Positions 62,899 to 64,000 of a stretch of DNA of 64,000 nt are shown piece after piece. The notes beneath the pieces are model-generated. The model was not told the DNA's origin and did not search any database. It saw only the letters and a program-made list of their open reading frames with translations. Every line of letters begins with the position of its first letter. Within the stretch, counting starts at the first letter, position 1. The DNA is from Oscheius sp. JU75 (taxonomy: Eukaryota; Nematoda; Chromadorea; Rhabditida; Rhabditidae). The stretch lies in assembly GCA_037178855.1 (NCBI GenBank), contig JASJZC010000007.1, forward strand, positions 186,001 to 250,000, written 5' to 3'. A program made the position numbers and the translations under genes.

Positions 62899-63132
62899 AT
62901 GTTTGCTTACAAGACTCTCCTTCTCATGTTCTTCTTCCTCGCAACAGTCGTTTGGATTGCAAATCTTACACGCCAGCGCAACAGTGATTGCGAAGTTTGG
63001 TGTCAGGCTAAAGTGGTTCTTTCAACTCTCACCCTCTTATAGAAACTTTAGAACTTTCCGCATTGGACCTGTGACAACATCGAAAGCGTCAATAAATGCA
63101 TGTGCAAAGAGAGATCATTCATATTCGAATAA
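62899..63132 (+). CDS. Divergent ABF-like peptide with lost cysteines (gene C)
   Basis: Exons 62899-63012 and 63052-63132 encode 64 residues. The first 20 or so residues (MFAYKTLLLMFFFLATVVWI) form a hydrophobic signal peptide. The mature part keeps C31-x3-C35-x9-C45-x8-C54-x-C56. Aligned with genes B and D, cysteines 1, 4 and 8 are missing, leaving five. The phase-0 intron after residue 38 is again exactly three residues after the second half of CxxxC. In the eight-cysteine fold C4 pairs with C8, so that bridge seems to have been lost as a unit, while loss of C1 leaves one unpaired cysteine. AAAATTCAG eight bases before the ATG looks like a spliced-leader acceptor. It may be a decaying or dimerising paralogue. 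Confidence 0.7.
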
Positions 63133-63142
63133 GGTTTGATGG

Positions 63143-63535
63143 TTGGCAATTGTAAAAAAAACAGATAAAGTTGAATGCAAGATTAACAGAGAGGGTGTTA
63201 TTGTCAAGATGGTACGTCTCCACTTAAACTCCATTTGTAAGGTTTCTTCCTATCAATCTTTTGATAGAAGACAGTACTATGTAAACCTTTTTACAGAATT
63301 TTCTGTGCTAATAGCGTTGTATCCGGAAGTTGTCACCTTTTTTCGAAACATTCTTTCCAAGATTTTAAAGAAAATGTTAAAGCCACTTATGAGAGCTTTT
63401 GTTAGGCAGCTGCGAGAGAAAAACCGAGAAGTTGCGTCGCAGACGAAGGTCAGCTCATGTTTGATCAGCTTCATTCCTTCTCTTAACGGAAAACGTCAAC
63501 CTACCATCGCATCTATTTCGCAAAGTTTCAGATAG
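63143..63535 (+). other. Open frame with cationic amphipathic segment, uncertain
   Basis: An open frame of 130 codons (the initial Met is a non-ATG start) follows gene C by ten bases. Its later part, FFRNILSKILKKMLKPLMRA then FVRQLREKNREVA, would form a strongly basic amphipathic helix. There is no signal peptide, and the frame may be chance or a remnant of the region. It is recorded because of its position in a cluster of likely antimicrobial genes. Confidence 0.2.
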
Positions 63536-63624
63536 AGCAACCGAAACGGCTCGCGTTCAAAAGAATAGACTATACGACTGCAAGTGCACAAAAACACATC
63601 ATTACAAGTGTTTATACGGTTAGC

Positions 63625-63924
63625 TTAGTAGTCGTTCGAAGCCTCGGTGGTACCTTCGTACTCCTGCACGAGCTTGTCATGTCTTCCACTGCCTCTTCCA
63701 CATCTGTTACACGAGCAGCTTCCCCGCCTTTGTCCACGTCCACCACTGTTGCGACAGTCCCAACGACCACATCCCTGAAAATTCCTCTAATTTGGTATCT
63801 TTATAAACAATACCAAGTTTCTACACCAGTGACTGCAATCACTATCATGTTGACATCTGGGACGGCCTTGCGCCAAGACGGCGGTAGCGAGAACGAGGAC
63901 GAGAAGAACCTTGAAAGCAAGCAT
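63625..63924 (-). CDS. ASABF/ABF-like CS-alpha-beta antimicrobial peptide (gene D)
   Basis: Two minus-strand exons, 63924-63814 and 63774-63625, encode 86 residues. The signal peptide is MLAFKVLLVLVLATAVLAQ. The core is C24-x5-C30-x3-C34-x4-C39-x4-C44-x12-C57-x-C59-x2-C62, and the segment CNRCGRGSG closely resembles the CDRCGRGGG I recall in Ascaris ASABF. The intron (GT...TTTTCAG, phase 0) follows residue 37, identical in position to gene B. The mature core is Arg/Gly-rich and basic, and the tail (KLVQEYEGTTEASNDY) is acidic, possibly a pro-piece. It is the most canonical member of the cluster and is oriented opposite to the others. It should be a secreted peptide disrupting bacterial membranes. 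Confidence 0.82.
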
Positions 63925-64000
63925 GCTTGTTGAAAATTCAAGTAATGTCGGTCGTATTTATACGGAGAAAAGAAGAAAACATCATAGAAACCCTAAACCA

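Overview
The window is nuclear DNA from a nematode. The evidence is a long run of spliced genes with short introns (about 35-50 bases is common), acceptors of the form TTTTCAG, several TTTTCAG sites just before start codons that look like spliced-leader acceptors, and animal or nematode-specific families (levamisole-type acetylcholine receptor, nematode CHK kinases, ASABF-like antimicrobial peptides, EB-module protein, C-type lectin). I cannot name the species. Nearly all genes were rebuilt by hand from splice sites and reading phase; coordinates are CDS spans that include introns.

Layout. 1-792 (-): part of a GnT-IV (MGAT4) type glycosyltransferase that runs off the left edge. 1914-3686 (+): elongation factor 1-alpha. 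3871-4560 (-): unknown spliced gene converging on it. 5611-8338 (-): arylsulfatase B-like enzyme. 11184-11823 (+): 65-residue secreted peptide. 13020-15563 (+): secreted Pro-rich and Thr-rich EB-module protein. 17230-20144 (+): alpha-type nicotinic receptor subunit, UNC-38-like. 23050-25113 (+): 247-residue type I membrane protein with four CxC...C repeats, of no family I recognise. 25321-27124 (-): CHK/EcKL kinase-like protein. 29230-30825 (+): NK-2 class homeobox gene. 33979-36129 (+): branched-chain aminotransferase. 38345-41958 (-): voltage-gated potassium channel. 48997-54125 (-): Tincar-like multipass membrane protein. 58690-59299 (-): unknown spliced gene. 59695-63924: a defence-like cluster.

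The most interesting part is the right end. Four small secreted genes (59695+, 62364+, 62899+, 63924-) share a cysteine spacing typical of the nematode ASABF/ABF CS-alpha-beta antimicrobial peptides. All four also share a phase-0 intron exactly three residues after the third core cysteine, so they are very probably paralogues. One has gained a Gly/His-rich tail and one has lost a specific set of cysteines. A C-type lectin with a Thr-rich stalk sits inside the cluster. The second candidate novelty is the CxC-repeat membrane protein at 23.0-25.1 kb, whose small exons make it easy to miss.

The genes do not form one pathway. Several long stretches (8.3-11.2, 20.1-23.0, 27.1-29.2, 30.8-34.0, 36.1-38.3, 42.0-49.0 and 54.1-58.7 kb) hold no convincing complete gene and probably contain regulatory DNA for the neuronal and developmental genes next to them.
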